10,769 nt of DNA from Clostridiales bacterium. Its GTDB lineage: Bacteria; Bacillota_A; Clostridia; Saccharofermentanales; Saccharofermentanaceae. Below, one piece after another: positions 1 through 5,664 of the stretch; within the stretch, counting starts at the first letter, position 1; every line of letters begins with the position of its first letter. Both the position numbers and the translations under genes were made by a program. The stretch is from assembly GCA_017649745.1 (NCBI GenBank), contig JAGCGE010000381.1:1-10769 (forward strand), written 5' to 3'. Under the pieces are notes generated by a model. The model was not told the origin of the DNA. It saw only the letters and a list, made by a program, of their open reading frames with translations, and did not search any database.

Positions 1-360
1 ATCAGCTTTCTTCTTCACGTCAGTACAGCTCTTTGCCATATGCTCAATCGAGAAATCATAGTTAGAATTATAGTTATTGTTCGGCCCGCCATATCTATTA
101 CCATAGAATAACACGCCTTTAATTGCTCCAATGCAATCAGCACCATAATAGCCTTTATTAGCATAATCCATGAGATACTGCTTATTAGTAATATCTGGAT
201 TCTGCTTATTAGGCTTTTTATACCAATCTCCTACGGAACCGCTTCTGTTAGCTTCTTTGTTAATGCTTGCATCAGTCAGGAGATAGTCGGCCATAGCCTT
301 AGCATATTTTTCATGGCCAATGTATTTAGACAATTCATTAACCAGTTCCAGATTCGTCAT
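1..360 (-). CDS. Endolysin, NlpC/P60-like, N-terminal 120 residues (3' end outside window)
   Basis: This open frame starts at the ATG at 360-358 and continues through position 1, so only the N-terminus is seen. It begins MTNLELVNELSKYIG and has a helical lead-in. A G-Y-Y-G-A-D-C-I-G-A-I-K-G motif lies at about residues 70-82, with Cys76 in the position of the NlpC/P60 nucleophile. The start is supported by AAAGGAG about 8 bases upstream. In this family the enzyme cuts peptide bonds in cell-wall peptidoglycan, releasing phage at the end of infection. The matching catalytic His would lie beyond the edge, so the active site cannot be checked completely. The gene overlaps the holin by 23 bases, which fits coupled translation in a lysis cassette. 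The family call rests on the Cys motif plus the holin neighbour. A different cysteine-type wall hydrolase (CHAP) is less likely. Confidence 0.8.
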   Translation of the reverse strand, partial: MTNLELVNELSKYIGHEKYAKAMADYLLTDASINKEANRSGSVGDWYKKPNKQNPDITNKQYLMDYANKGYYGADCIGAIKGVLFYGNRYGGPNNNYNSNYDFSIEHMAKSCTDVKKKAD

Positions 361-598
361 CGGCTTTCTCCTTTACATTGCTAACAACTTTCCAATTTTT
401 CCAGAATTCTTTACTAGATCCCTTAATAAGTTCTCCGAGAAAAACACCGAAAGCTCCAATAATCATTACAACGATGTCCATCCAACCAAGATTTAGAGCT
501 CTTCCGACAACTGTCAAAAATACAACCAATGCCGGAATGAATGTTGTAGACACATACTTTATAATGTTATACCATTTATTGCTTATTTGCAAGTTCAT
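338..598 (-). CDS. Phage holin, Dp-1-like family
   Basis: The 86-residue protein starts MNLQISNKWYNIIKYVS. It has two hydrophobic segments, around residues 18-33 (F-I-P-A-L-V-V-F-L-T-V-V-G) and 40-59 (W-M-D-I-V-V-M-I-I-G-A-F-G-V-F-L-G), and a charged, Lys/Glu-rich C-terminus. The pattern, I-S-N-K-x-Y-(D/N)-I-I-K-(W/Y) followed by P-A-L and a two-helix hairpin, matches the phage Dp-1-type holin family as I know it. Holins accumulate in the inner membrane and open it at a set time so that the endolysin reaches the wall. I chose the ATG at 598-596 over a longer reading to 667, because GGAGG lies 9 bases upstream and family members start here. The gene overlaps the upstream small membrane protein by 23 bases and the endolysin by 23 bases. 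Confidence 0.87.
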   Translation of the reverse strand: MNLQISNKWYNIIKYVSTTFIPALVVFLTVVGRALNLGWMDIVVMIIGAFGVFLGELIKGSSKEFWKNWKVVSNVKEKADDESGTG

Positions 599-839
599 GA
601 AGTTTCGCCTCCATTCTCTTCTGATTTTGTTCAAGCTGATCAAGTCTATAGAGCATGACAGGTACATTTTTAATCTCTTTGCTTATCTGAGCAACCTCTT
701 CTGCAATTCGATTGAGCTCTGTAGTAGTCACTGCCTGATTAGCTTGAAGATCATACTCAATCTTTCTATGTGACAATAGATTTGTGATGATCACGCCTAC
801 TAAGGATAGTACTGCTACGACAATTGCTGTGATGTCCAT
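576..839 (-). CDS. Small membrane-anchored coiled-coil protein of the lysis cassette
   Basis: The 87-residue protein has one N-terminal membrane segment (about residues 3-21, I-T-A-I-V-V-A-V-L-S-L-V-G-V-I-I-T-N-L). After a short basic patch (S-H-R-K), the rest is heptad-rich helix (E-L-N-R-I-A-E-E-V-A-Q-I-S, then L-Y-R-L-D-Q-L-E-Q-N-Q-K-R-M). A short anchor plus coiled coil just upstream of a holin resembles XhlA-type accessory lysis proteins and similar small proteins before holins in Firmicutes phages. The topology is compatible with a cofactor that assembles with the holin, but no specific activity can be read from the sequence. AAAGGAGGT about 8 bases before the ATG supports the start. 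The 3' end overlaps the holin start. A tail-linked coiled-coil protein is the main alternative. Confidence 0.72.
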   Translation of the reverse strand: MDITAIVVAVLSLVGVIITNLLSHRKIEYDLQANQAVTTTELNRIAEEVAQISKEIKNVPVMLYRLDQLEQNQKRMEAKLHELANKQ

Positions 840-857
840 AAGCGTTACCTCCTTTCT

Positions 858-2252
858 TTAAGTATCAAAATTCCATATAAGCTCGCTAATAACAACATCT
901 GTGGAGTTACCATCTCCAAATCTAAGAAGACCGTGGAATACTCCTTCAGTCCCAAGATAGCCTGTTGTAGGAATAACAAAGCTATTATTAGAACCTGTTA
1001 CAGAATAGCGAGTTGTAGGATCTGAATCCGAATAAACTTCCATGCATCTAATAGTTACTTCGTCAGTAATATGAATAATAGGTCTGTTAGAAGTATCTGT
1101 ATAGTGCCAGCTGAATCCGATAGATCCCAAACCGTTGAGAGTAATATTTTTAGCAGTTGCCGAGGAACTTAAAGACAGTGAAGTAACCGTTTCAGGTAGC
1201 TCTTTAACTACAAATCTAAATTTCTTAAGAACTGTAGAGGATTGTCCTCCAGTTCCATAAATTTTTGCTTCAATTAAACCTGGTACATTAAATACAGAAT
1301 TAGGTATCTGCATCATATCGTTACTAAACGAACCGCTATCTAAATCCAAAGAATATGTCAAATTCTTGAACGTAGTAGCTCCTGGATTAATTGTATCAAG
1401 CAGATGCAAATAATTTCCTTTTTCGCCTTTATAGCGATGAGGAATGTAAATATCTGTAGAAGGACCAAATTTTAAGTCAATTGTATTTTCATCATAAGTT
1501 TTCTTAGCAAAAACAATAGGCGCATAATAGGCCATATAAGTATCTTCTTCAGCTGGAGTAAGATCGTACGAACTATAATAGTTGTAACCTTTATCTCTTG
1601 CTACCCATGGCTGATAAGGACTATTATTATTTCTCATATAATTTGGCTTTGATGACCAAATCTTTTTATTAGTAGTACCATCCATATAAGTCTTATTTGG
1701 AATGATACCTCTTTTAGGTAATGAGATCGTAGCATTTGAAAAATCAACTGTGTAATTTTGAACATCGGAACTTATAGCTCCGCTAGGATAATCATAATTT
1801 ACTGTTTTAGGTGTAGTATTTCCACTTACATAAATATTAGCTGCTTTAAAGACACCATAACCAGTCTGTGACCATTTAGTACCGTCAGTTGTTTTTCTCC
1901 ATTGATCAGATAGATAACAAACATTTGAACTATTTTTATACGCAGTCCATATAGCCGCATACTCCAAAGTACTTCTATCTTGTAAAATGCTTATTTCAAA
2001 GTTACCAGTAGGAGTATCTCCTGAAAACTCTCTAACAATAGTAACTACCATTTGTATAGGCAAGTTATTATCGTGAGCTTTAGCATATTCAATTAATTCA
2101 GCAAGACTATAGCTAACACGATAGTCAACGCCCCATGAAGATGACCTTCCTTTATAATTAATTACTTCATTGTATACGGAATCTCCATAAGTTTGCTTAA
2201 TCTCGTCCAAGAATTCACTCAGATCAAGAGGGTCAAGCCTAACTACACCCAT
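858..2252 (-). CDS. Putative tail/baseplate or receptor-binding structural protein, 464 residues
   Basis: I do not recognise a named family. The protein starts MGVVRLDPLDLSEFLDEIK, has a short helical N-terminal part (to about residue 65), and then is mostly beta-rich. It carries many Ser/Thr/Tyr/Asn residues and tryptophan-rich patches (Q-W-R-K-T-T-D-G-T-K-W near 117-127; P-Y-Q-P-W-V-A-R around 213). The C-terminal half looks like two beta-sandwich-like segments (about 260-355 and 355-464), ending W-N-F-D-T. There is no signal peptide or membrane segment. Such composition is usual for virion tail-tip, baseplate or adhesion proteins, and the position between a connector-like gene and the lysis genes fits a late structural role. 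AGGAGGTG 7-8 bases before the ATG supports the start. The function is inferred from composition and context only. A carbohydrate-binding or host-range protein is possible. Confidence 0.6.
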   Translation of the reverse strand: MGVVRLDPLDLSEFLDEIKQTYGDSVYNEVINYKGRSSSWGVDYRVSYSLAELIEYAKAHDNNLPIQMVVTIVREFSGDTPTGNFEISILQDRSTLEYAAIWTAYKNSSNVCYLSDQWRKTTDGTKWSQTGYGVFKAANIYVSGNTTPKTVNYDYPSGAISSDVQNYTVDFSNATISLPKRGIIPNKTYMDGTTNKKIWSSKPNYMRNNNSPYQPWVARDKGYNYYSSYDLTPAEEDTYMAYYAPIVFAKKTYDENTIDLKFGPSTDIYIPHRYKGEKGNYLHLLDTINPGATTFKNLTYSLDLDSGSFSNDMMQIPNSVFNVPGLIEAKIYGTGGQSSTVLKKFRFVVKELPETVTSLSLSSSATAKNITLNGLGSIGFSWHYTDTSNRPIIHITDEVTIRCMEVYSDSDPTTRYSVTGSNNSFVIPTTGYLGTEGVFHGLLRFGDGNSTDVVISELIWNFDT

Positions 2253-2264
2253 AAGCTACACCTC

Positions 2265-2603
2265 CTATTTCATTCTGGAAGTGTGTTCTTCGATCAGCCA
2301 TTCATCTTTAGTTCTCTGATCTTCATAAGACTTAAGAACAAAGCTGGTAGTAGGCGGATCAAACTTAAGTTTAACGTCCAACCATACATAATCTTTAACC
2401 ATACCAGCTAAGATTCTGTCGGTTGTAATCATATCCCAAGTCTGTTCACTGTTGGTGACGTTCAAGGGCTCAGCTCCAACACCAAGCCCACACAAACGAG
2501 CCAAAGCACTATTAATCAAATACAGTATGTCATTCTTATACTCTGTAATACCGGCGTCTGCGCCAAGCATAGACATAATACTATCCAAAATGCTCTCGCT
2601 CAT
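2265..2603 (-). CDS. Head-tail connector-like protein (gp6-like)
   Basis: The 112-residue protein begins MSESILDSIMSMLGADAGIT. Two amphipathic helices follow (E-Y-K-N-D-I-L-Y-L-I-N-S-A-L-A-R-L, residues 21-37, and R-I-L-A-G-M-V-K-D-Y-V-W-L-D-V-K-L, 63-79). After them comes the segment K-F-D-P-P-T-T-S-F-V-L, 80-90, and a charged helical end. The pattern of I-L-D-S..M-L-G near the start and the F-D-P-P-T-S-F-V-L motif is one I associate with small connector proteins of gut Firmicutes phages related to the gp6-like adaptor fold. Those proteins form a ring under the portal and help close the head. The start is supported by AAGGAG about 9 bases upstream. The gene lies 12 bases after the SH3b gene. 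The placement, away from visible portal or capsid genes, is unusual. Confidence 0.68.
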   Translation of the reverse strand: MSESILDSIMSMLGADAGITEYKNDILYLINSALARLCGLGVGAEPLNVTNSEQTWDMITTDRILAGMVKDYVWLDVKLKFDPPTTSFVLKSYEDQRTKDEWLIEEHTSRMK

Positions 2604-2615
2604 ATGTGTATCTCC

Positions 2616-2861
2616 TTACTCAGCTACAATATACTGTTCCATGACATAACCTTCTTCATCATCTACAGTACACTTAGCCCAATTTTTAACAATTTTTTCC
2701 ACTTTGATCTCAGTTCCAACAGGAAGAACTTTAAGAACATCTCCCTTCATACTAGGACGATTACGGAAGTTAAGAAGCACTTTGTTTTTATAAACCTTAT
2801 AAACGGGCTTCTTCTCTTCAACAACTTCTTCAACGGGTTCTACGTTCTTTTTGATAGCCAT
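2616..2861 (-). CDS. Free-standing bacterial SH3 (SH3b) domain protein
   Basis: The 81-residue protein has an acidic/basic N-terminal tail (residues 1-24, rich in Glu, Val and Lys). A single SH3b-like domain follows, about residues 25-79. Visible landmarks are L-L-N-F-R-N-R-P-S (family: L-N-V-R-x-G-P-S), V-L-K-V-L-P-V-G-T-E-I-K-V, N-W-A-K-C-T-V and E-E-G-Y-V-M-E-Q-Y-I. These are the conserved strands of SH3_3-type domains, which commonly bind cell-wall peptide or polysaccharide when attached to lysins. Here the domain has no catalytic partner and no signal peptide. It could be a virion component that touches the wall, an adaptor, or a protein-binding module inside the host. GGAGG 9 bases upstream fixes the start and lies within the end of the HNH gene, which stops 3 bases before this start codon. 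Confidence 0.8.
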   Translation of the reverse strand: MAIKKNVEPVEEVVEEKKPVYKVYKNKVLLNFRNRPSMKGDVLKVLPVGTEIKVEKIVKNWAKCTVDDEEGYVMEQYIVAE

Positions 2862-2864
2862 AAT

Positions 2865-3284
2865 TCATTTCCTCCATAGTGTGGTATCATTAGGTGTTCT
2901 TTCCACTAAATGGTACTTATCTCTTGTATTAGTACCAAAGTGTATCATGTTATGTGTATCTTTTGAAACTGTTACCAGATTCAACGGGTTAAACATTGCA
3001 TCAATATCCCCATTTTGAATTTGTTCAAGTGTTAACGGATTAATATGATGCACCACAGGGACTCCAGTAATCAGATAATAGTCGTCGTTCATTGCTAAAT
3101 CATGTCCGCCATCTCGGACAATGATCTGGTTTCTAATTTCCTTCCACTCTTTTGACAAGTAGAAGTTTTGGTTAACCCAACGGTTAAAGTCAAATGTTTC
3201 TATTCCAATCTTACTATTTGTTTTCAAATACTTAACTCTCTCTTCAAAAGTTGGGATCGTAATAAGTTCATTATAACTAAGCAT
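2865..3284 (-). CDS. HNH endonuclease
   Basis: The 139-residue protein begins MLSYNELITIPTFEERVKYL. The HNH core is visible: R-N-Q-I-I-V-R-D-G-G at 51-60, then P-V-V-H-H-I-N-P-L at 76-84 with the His79-His80 pair. A-M-F-N-P-L-N-L-V-T at 96-105 supplies Asn102, and T-H-N-M-I-H-F-G at 110-117 supplies the last His. HNH proteins cut DNA with one metal ion. In phages they act as homing nucleases or assist terminase at cos ends. No CxxC zinc pairs are present. I start at the ATG at 3284 because GAGGT lies about 9 bases upstream. A longer reading would need a TTG inside the terminator hairpin. The gene sits directly behind that terminator, so read-through or a weak unseen promoter must supply its transcript. 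Confidence 0.85.
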   Translation of the reverse strand: MLSYNELITIPTFEERVKYLKTNSKIGIETFDFNRWVNQNFYLSKEWKEIRNQIIVRDGGHDLAMNDDYYLITGVPVVHHINPLTLEQIQNGDIDAMFNPLNLVTVSKDTHNMIHFGTNTRDKYHLVERTPNDTTLWRK

Positions 3285-3300
3285 AATTGAGTACCTCAAC

Positions 3301-3340
3301 AAAATAGATAGGACTGCCAAAGAACTAAAATTGACAGCCC
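3301..3340 (-). terminator. Intrinsic (rho-independent) terminator
   Basis: On the minus strand a 10-base-pair stem (bases 3340-3331 with 3320-3311, arms GGGCTGTCAA and TTGGCAGTCC) encloses a 10-base loop. It is followed by the U-rich tail TATCTATTTTG. On the minus-strand RNA all ten pairs form, two of them G-U. On the plus strand the same two positions are mismatches, so the structure is built for minus-strand RNA. It starts 9 bases after the stop of the 129-residue gene and ends the upstream block before the HNH gene. Confidence 0.82.
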
Positions 3341-3349
3341 TTTCTTCAC

Positions 3350-3739
3350 TTATTCGTACCTCTGTGCCATTCTGCTAAGTTCAGCACGAGTCTGGTCATC
3401 CGGAGCAGCGTCCATCAATCTACGCAACTCGCCCGACATATCAGCACTGCTATAACGACCCATAGAGTCGCGTCTAGCATTACCGCCTCTGCCACGAGCA
3501 TAGGAATATCCATCGTTCATGCTATACTGTCTGCCACTATAGCCTCTGGCGTTACTATAACCGCCATTGTATCCGCTATAGCCATCATACTCTTCAGCAC
3601 CAAGAATTTTGTCAATGTTCTTGATCGTATGAGCAAGCTTATCGATGATGTCCAAACTAGCGACATCAAGCTGATCAGCCTTAGAATACTCTTCAAGCTC
3701 CTTGCACAAAGTCTCTTTAAGTTCATAAAGTTTATGCAT
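3350..3739 (-). CDS. Conserved phage protein with Tyr/Gly/Arg-rich low-complexity region
   Basis: The 129-residue protein has three parts. A helical N-terminal part (1-50, including L-C-K-E-L-E-E-Y and I-D-K-L-A-H-T-I-K-N-I-D-K-I) comes first. A disordered-looking centre (51-97) has repeated Y-S/G units (G-Y-S-G-Y-N-G-G-Y-S, R-G-Y-S-G-R-Q-Y-S, S-Y-A-R-G-R-G-G-N-A-R-R). The helical end (102-129) contains L-R-R-L-M-D-A-A-P-D-D-Q-T-R-A-E-L. I recognise this three-part arrangement from hypothetical proteins of gut Firmicutes phages; no function is known to me. The centre resembles RGG/Tyr-rich segments that bind nucleic acid or self-associate, which is inference. AAAGGAG about 7 bases upstream supports the start. 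The gene is the last one before the terminator. It could be a virion-internal or scaffold-like protein. Confidence 0.78.
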   Translation of the reverse strand: MHKLYELKETLCKELEEYSKADQLDVASLDIIDKLAHTIKNIDKILGAEEYDGYSGYNGGYSNARGYSGRQYSMNDGYSYARGRGGNARRDSMGRYSSADMSGELRRLMDAAPDDQTRAELSRMAQRYE

Positions 3740-3753
3740 ACGTTTTCTCCTTT

Positions 3754-4212
3754 CTATGCAATTCTTGAGAACGTCAAATTTGCGTTCTGAACTTCGATTA
3801 CAGGCGTTGGCGTAACAGCCACATCGTCACTTCCCGAAACATACTCAACAGACAGAGAGAAGCAACATCCCTTAGGCACTTTGATTATCGCAGTGCTAGT
3901 GACATTACCATATGTGTCTACTACTGTCGGAGTATAGATTGCTCGGCTAGTAAGTCTGGGTTCTCCATTTACCGCAATCGAGATTGCAATTGGTGTGATT
4001 GCTCCTCCCGTAGGAATTGCAATGTTGCCGTTAAAGGTTACTTGGTATGTTGCGAATGAACAACAAGGATTATTGACGATTCCACGCAGGATAAAAATTC
4101 CAGTTTCATCTTCATGGTAAATATACCCTTTAGTGCATGGAATAGATGCTGTAAAAATAATCGGTGCATTCAGATTGACATCTTGTACCGTATTAGCAAG
4201 ATACTCTGCCAT
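3754..4212 (-). CDS. Conserved beta-rich phage structural protein, possibly jelly-roll (C1q/BclA-like)
   Basis: The 152-residue protein (MAEYLANTVQDVNLNAPIIF) is almost entirely beta-type sequence, with alternating hydrophobic and polar residues. A conserved-looking core runs G-I-F-I-L-R-G-I-V (about 37-45), F-N-G-N-I-A-I-P-T-G-G (59-69), I-S-I-A-V-N-G-E-P (77-85) and V-P-K-G-C-C-F-S-L (112-120), and the end reads A-N-L-T-F-S-R-I-A. I recognise the I-A-I-P-T-G-G...A-x-N-G-E-P and K-G-C-C motifs from a widespread hypothetical family of gut Firmicutes phages. The pattern is compatible with a trimeric jelly-roll such as the C1q/BclA tip, but this fold call is inference. Two CC pairs (about 49-50 and 116-117) are notable. 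The ribosome site AGGAGGT overlaps the stop of the upstream gene, so translation is likely coupled. Confidence 0.75.
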   Translation of the reverse strand: MAEYLANTVQDVNLNAPIIFTASIPCTKGYIYHEDETGIFILRGIVNNPCCSFATYQVTFNGNIAIPTGGAITPIAISIAVNGEPRLTSRAIYTPTVVDTYGNVTSTAIIKVPKGCCFSLSVEYVSGSDDVAVTPTPVIEVQNANLTFSRIA

Positions 4213-4226
4213 AATCGTCTACCTCC

Positions 4227-4991
4227 TTATGCGCAACCATACCCATTGTAATTAGGACAACAATTAGGATTCTGCACAATATAGGCAGGACGAGGAACAG
4301 GTGCAAGATACTGCTCAAGAGCAGCGGTCTGCAATGCATTGTCAGCGAGAAGTGCCTGAGTCTGAGTTCTCTGAGAAGAAGCAAGCTGAGCCATCTGAAG
4401 CTCTCTCTGGAGTTCAGCGATCTTCTCGTTCTTCGAATCGATCTTATCTGTGCACATCTGATCAAGAATTCTCTGAGTAGAAGCAGTATTTGCTTCAATA
4501 ATATCTCTGAGAGCATCAGAAATCGCAGCGCGATCAGCGCAATTCTCTGTAGCAACAGTGTACTTAAGATCCGAAATGCTTGCACGATTTTCGCAGCAGC
4601 AATTCTGAAGAGAACTCTGAATTGCAAAGTTCTGGTTCATACTAGCCATCTGCCGTGCATTGTCAGCAATCTCAGCCTGTGCAAAACTATTGCAAAGCTG
4701 GTTGCTAAGTCCAAAAACGCCGTCACGAATAGAAGTAATATTCGTGTTCAGCTGCTGATTCTGGAAGCCATTACTGATCTGATCGGACTGATTGAGCCAA
4801 GGATACAGGCCATTAGTACCACCTCCAAAACCATTGTTGTTTCCCCAGCCATTGTTTCCAATAAGTAGGAACAACAGCAAGATCCACCAACCATCTCCTC
4901 CGATTCCACCGAATCCGGAGTTGTTAAAACCGCCATTGGCGGGCTGAACGAGCATCGTCGTGCCCATTCCTTCGCTTTCTGTTAAAGCCAT
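4227..4991 (-). CDS. Conserved phage protein with Gly/Asn-rich N-terminus, hydrophobic stretch and Cys clusters
   Basis: The 254-residue protein has four visible regions. Residues 20-62 are Gly/Asn-rich and enclose a hydrophobic stretch at 35-44 (W-W-I-L-L-L-F-L-L-I), short for a membrane helix. Residues 65-130 are Asn/Gln/Ser-rich and helical. Residues 131-210 begin with Cys131-132-133 and continue as a long heptad helix (D-A-L-R-D-I-I-E-A, K-N-E-K-I-A-E-L-Q-R-E-L-Q). The tail has C-C at 244-245, C253, and Pro/Asn/Tyr. I have seen this type repeatedly in gut Firmicutes phages as a protein of unknown role. The hydrophobic patch and coiled coil suggest an oligomeric, perhaps membrane-touching or virion-internal protein. 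AAAGGA about 7 bases before the ATG supports the start. The gene has its own 68-base leader with two hairpins. Confidence 0.78.
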   Translation of the reverse strand: MALTESEGMGTTMLVQPANGGFNNSGFGGIGGDGWWILLLFLLIGNNGWGNNNGFGGGTNGLYPWLNQSDQISNGFQNQQLNTNITSIRDGVFGLSNQLCNSFAQAEIADNARQMASMNQNFAIQSSLQNCCCENRASISDLKYTVATENCADRAAISDALRDIIEANTASTQRILDQMCTDKIDSKNEKIAELQRELQMAQLASSQRTQTQALLADNALQTAALEQYLAPVPRPAYIVQNPNCCPNYNGYGCA

Positions 4992-5005
4992 AGTTTTTCC
5001 TTTCT

Positions 5006-5050
5006 ACCGATAACTTTGTCGGTCAGGGCTTCAGCACCTTTGTCTGAGCC
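5006..5050 (-). promoter_or_regulatory. Two consecutive small hairpins in the leader of the 254-residue gene
   Basis: The 68-base gap holds two stems on the minus-strand RNA. The first is GGCT-CAG pairing with CTG-(A)-AGCC (5050-5027, one bulged A, 9-base loop). The second is ACCGA pairing with TCGGT (5023-5006, 8-base loop), and it ends 5-6 bases before the AAAGGA ribosome site. Neither is followed by a U-run, so they are not terminators. They may shield the leader from nucleases or set translation level. The stems are short, so chance pairing cannot be ruled out. Confidence 0.4.
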
Positions 5051-5059
5051 GTGTTTAAA

Positions 5060-5275
5060 TTATTTTATACTAACGTCCTGTGCACCGAACGCTGGTATCT
5101 GTTGAAGTTGCTGTGCCATCATCACAGCTTGGTTATAACGTTGCGGGTTCTGTTGCATAAGCTGCATTACCATTTGCTGAGGATTTCCTCGAAAACTCTG
5201 AGCGAATTGTACAAACTGCTGGTATAGCTGCTGGTAGTTTTGCATAGCACCCATTTGTTGCATCGGAGGAAACAT
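5060..5275 (-). CDS. Small Gln/Met-rich conserved phage protein
   Basis: The 71-residue protein (MFPPMQQMGAMQNYQQLYQQ) is dominated by Gln, Met, Ala and Asn. It includes Q-F-A-Q-S-F-R-G-N-P-Q-Q-M-V-M-Q-L-M-Q-Q-N-P at about 28-49. It should form one or two amphipathic helices, with the Gln-rich face suited to self-association. I recognise the F-x-G-N-P-Q-Q-M-V-M..L-x-Q-Q-N-P pattern from small proteins next to the same neighbours in gut phages, but no function is known to me. The start codon overlaps the stop of the upstream gene by one base (TAATG). A GGGGGA run about 10 bases upstream serves as ribosome site, so expression should be tied to that gene. A helper or scaffold role in assembly is only a guess. 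Confidence 0.7.
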   Translation of the reverse strand: MFPPMQQMGAMQNYQQLYQQFVQFAQSFRGNPQQMVMQLMQQNPQRYNQAVMMAQQLQQIPAFGAQDVSIK

Positions 5276-5664
5276 TATTCATCATCCCCCTTTTTCTTAG
5301 AACGTTTAATCGAGAGTCCATCAAGATCTTCTCTGAGTTCTCTTATTTGATTGTACAGATCATCAAGATCTGATTTGGCAACATAATCTGGAATCTCTGC
5401 AACTGCAACCGGTTCGTCTTCCCTTGTATATCTGAGAATTGAAGTAGTTACTCGTCCCATGTTATCTGCCGTTTTAACGTAAATACGTTTTGCTTCTGTG
5501 TCGCATAAAGCCACCGTTGTGCCTGGAGCGACATACCAAGATTTAACAGCATTCTCTCCTTGAACTAGAACAAAAGTATTATTTTGATTCTGGTTTAGAG
5601 AAGAGTAAGGATTAGCTGTGTAGCTTCTTGGCTGGTAAAAGTACGGATTTGAATAGTCCATCAT
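5275..5664 (-). CDS. Conserved small phage protein (unknown function), coiled-coil C-terminus
   Basis: The 129-residue protein has an N-terminal Tyr/Pro/Asn/Gln-rich tail (1-28, Y-S-N-P-Y-F-Y-Q-P-R-S-Y). A compact beta segment (about 29-85) carries F-V-L-V-Q-G-E-N-A-V-K-S-W-Y-V-A-P-G-T-T-V near its start and A-K-R-I-Y-V-K-T-A-D later. A C-terminal helix (about 95-116, D-D-L-Y-N-Q-I-R-E-L-R-E-D-L) ends in a Lys-rich tail. The V-Q-G-E-x-A-x-K...V-A-P-G motif recurs in hypothetical proteins of gut Firmicutes phages. Two adjacent ATGs (5664 and 5661) are possible; the first overlaps the upstream stop as ATGA, a classic coupling arrangement, and I use it. No strong ribosome site is visible. The segment order suggests a small structural or assembly protein. 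Confidence 0.74.
   Translation of the reverse strand: MMDYSNPYFYQPRSYTANPYSSLNQNQNNTFVLVQGENAVKSWYVAPGTTVALCDTEAKRIYVKTADNMGRVTTSILRYTREDEPVAVAEIPDYVAKSDLDDLYNQIRELREDLDGLSIKRSKKKGDDE

Noticed and set aside
378..773. Open frame on the plus strand across the holin and coiled-coil genes
   Set aside because: It is antisense to two well-supported genes, lacks a ribosome site, and has a composition unlike a real protein.
4193..4627. Leu/Arg-rich frame on the minus strand inside the 254-residue gene
   Set aside because: It is an out-of-frame shadow of the well-supported gene; its Leu/Arg bias comes from reading that gene's codons in another frame.
5051..5075. TATAAAAT box before the 254-residue gene as a promoter
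   Set aside because: No -35 box is visible at 16-18 bases, and the box lies in the last codons of the previous gene.
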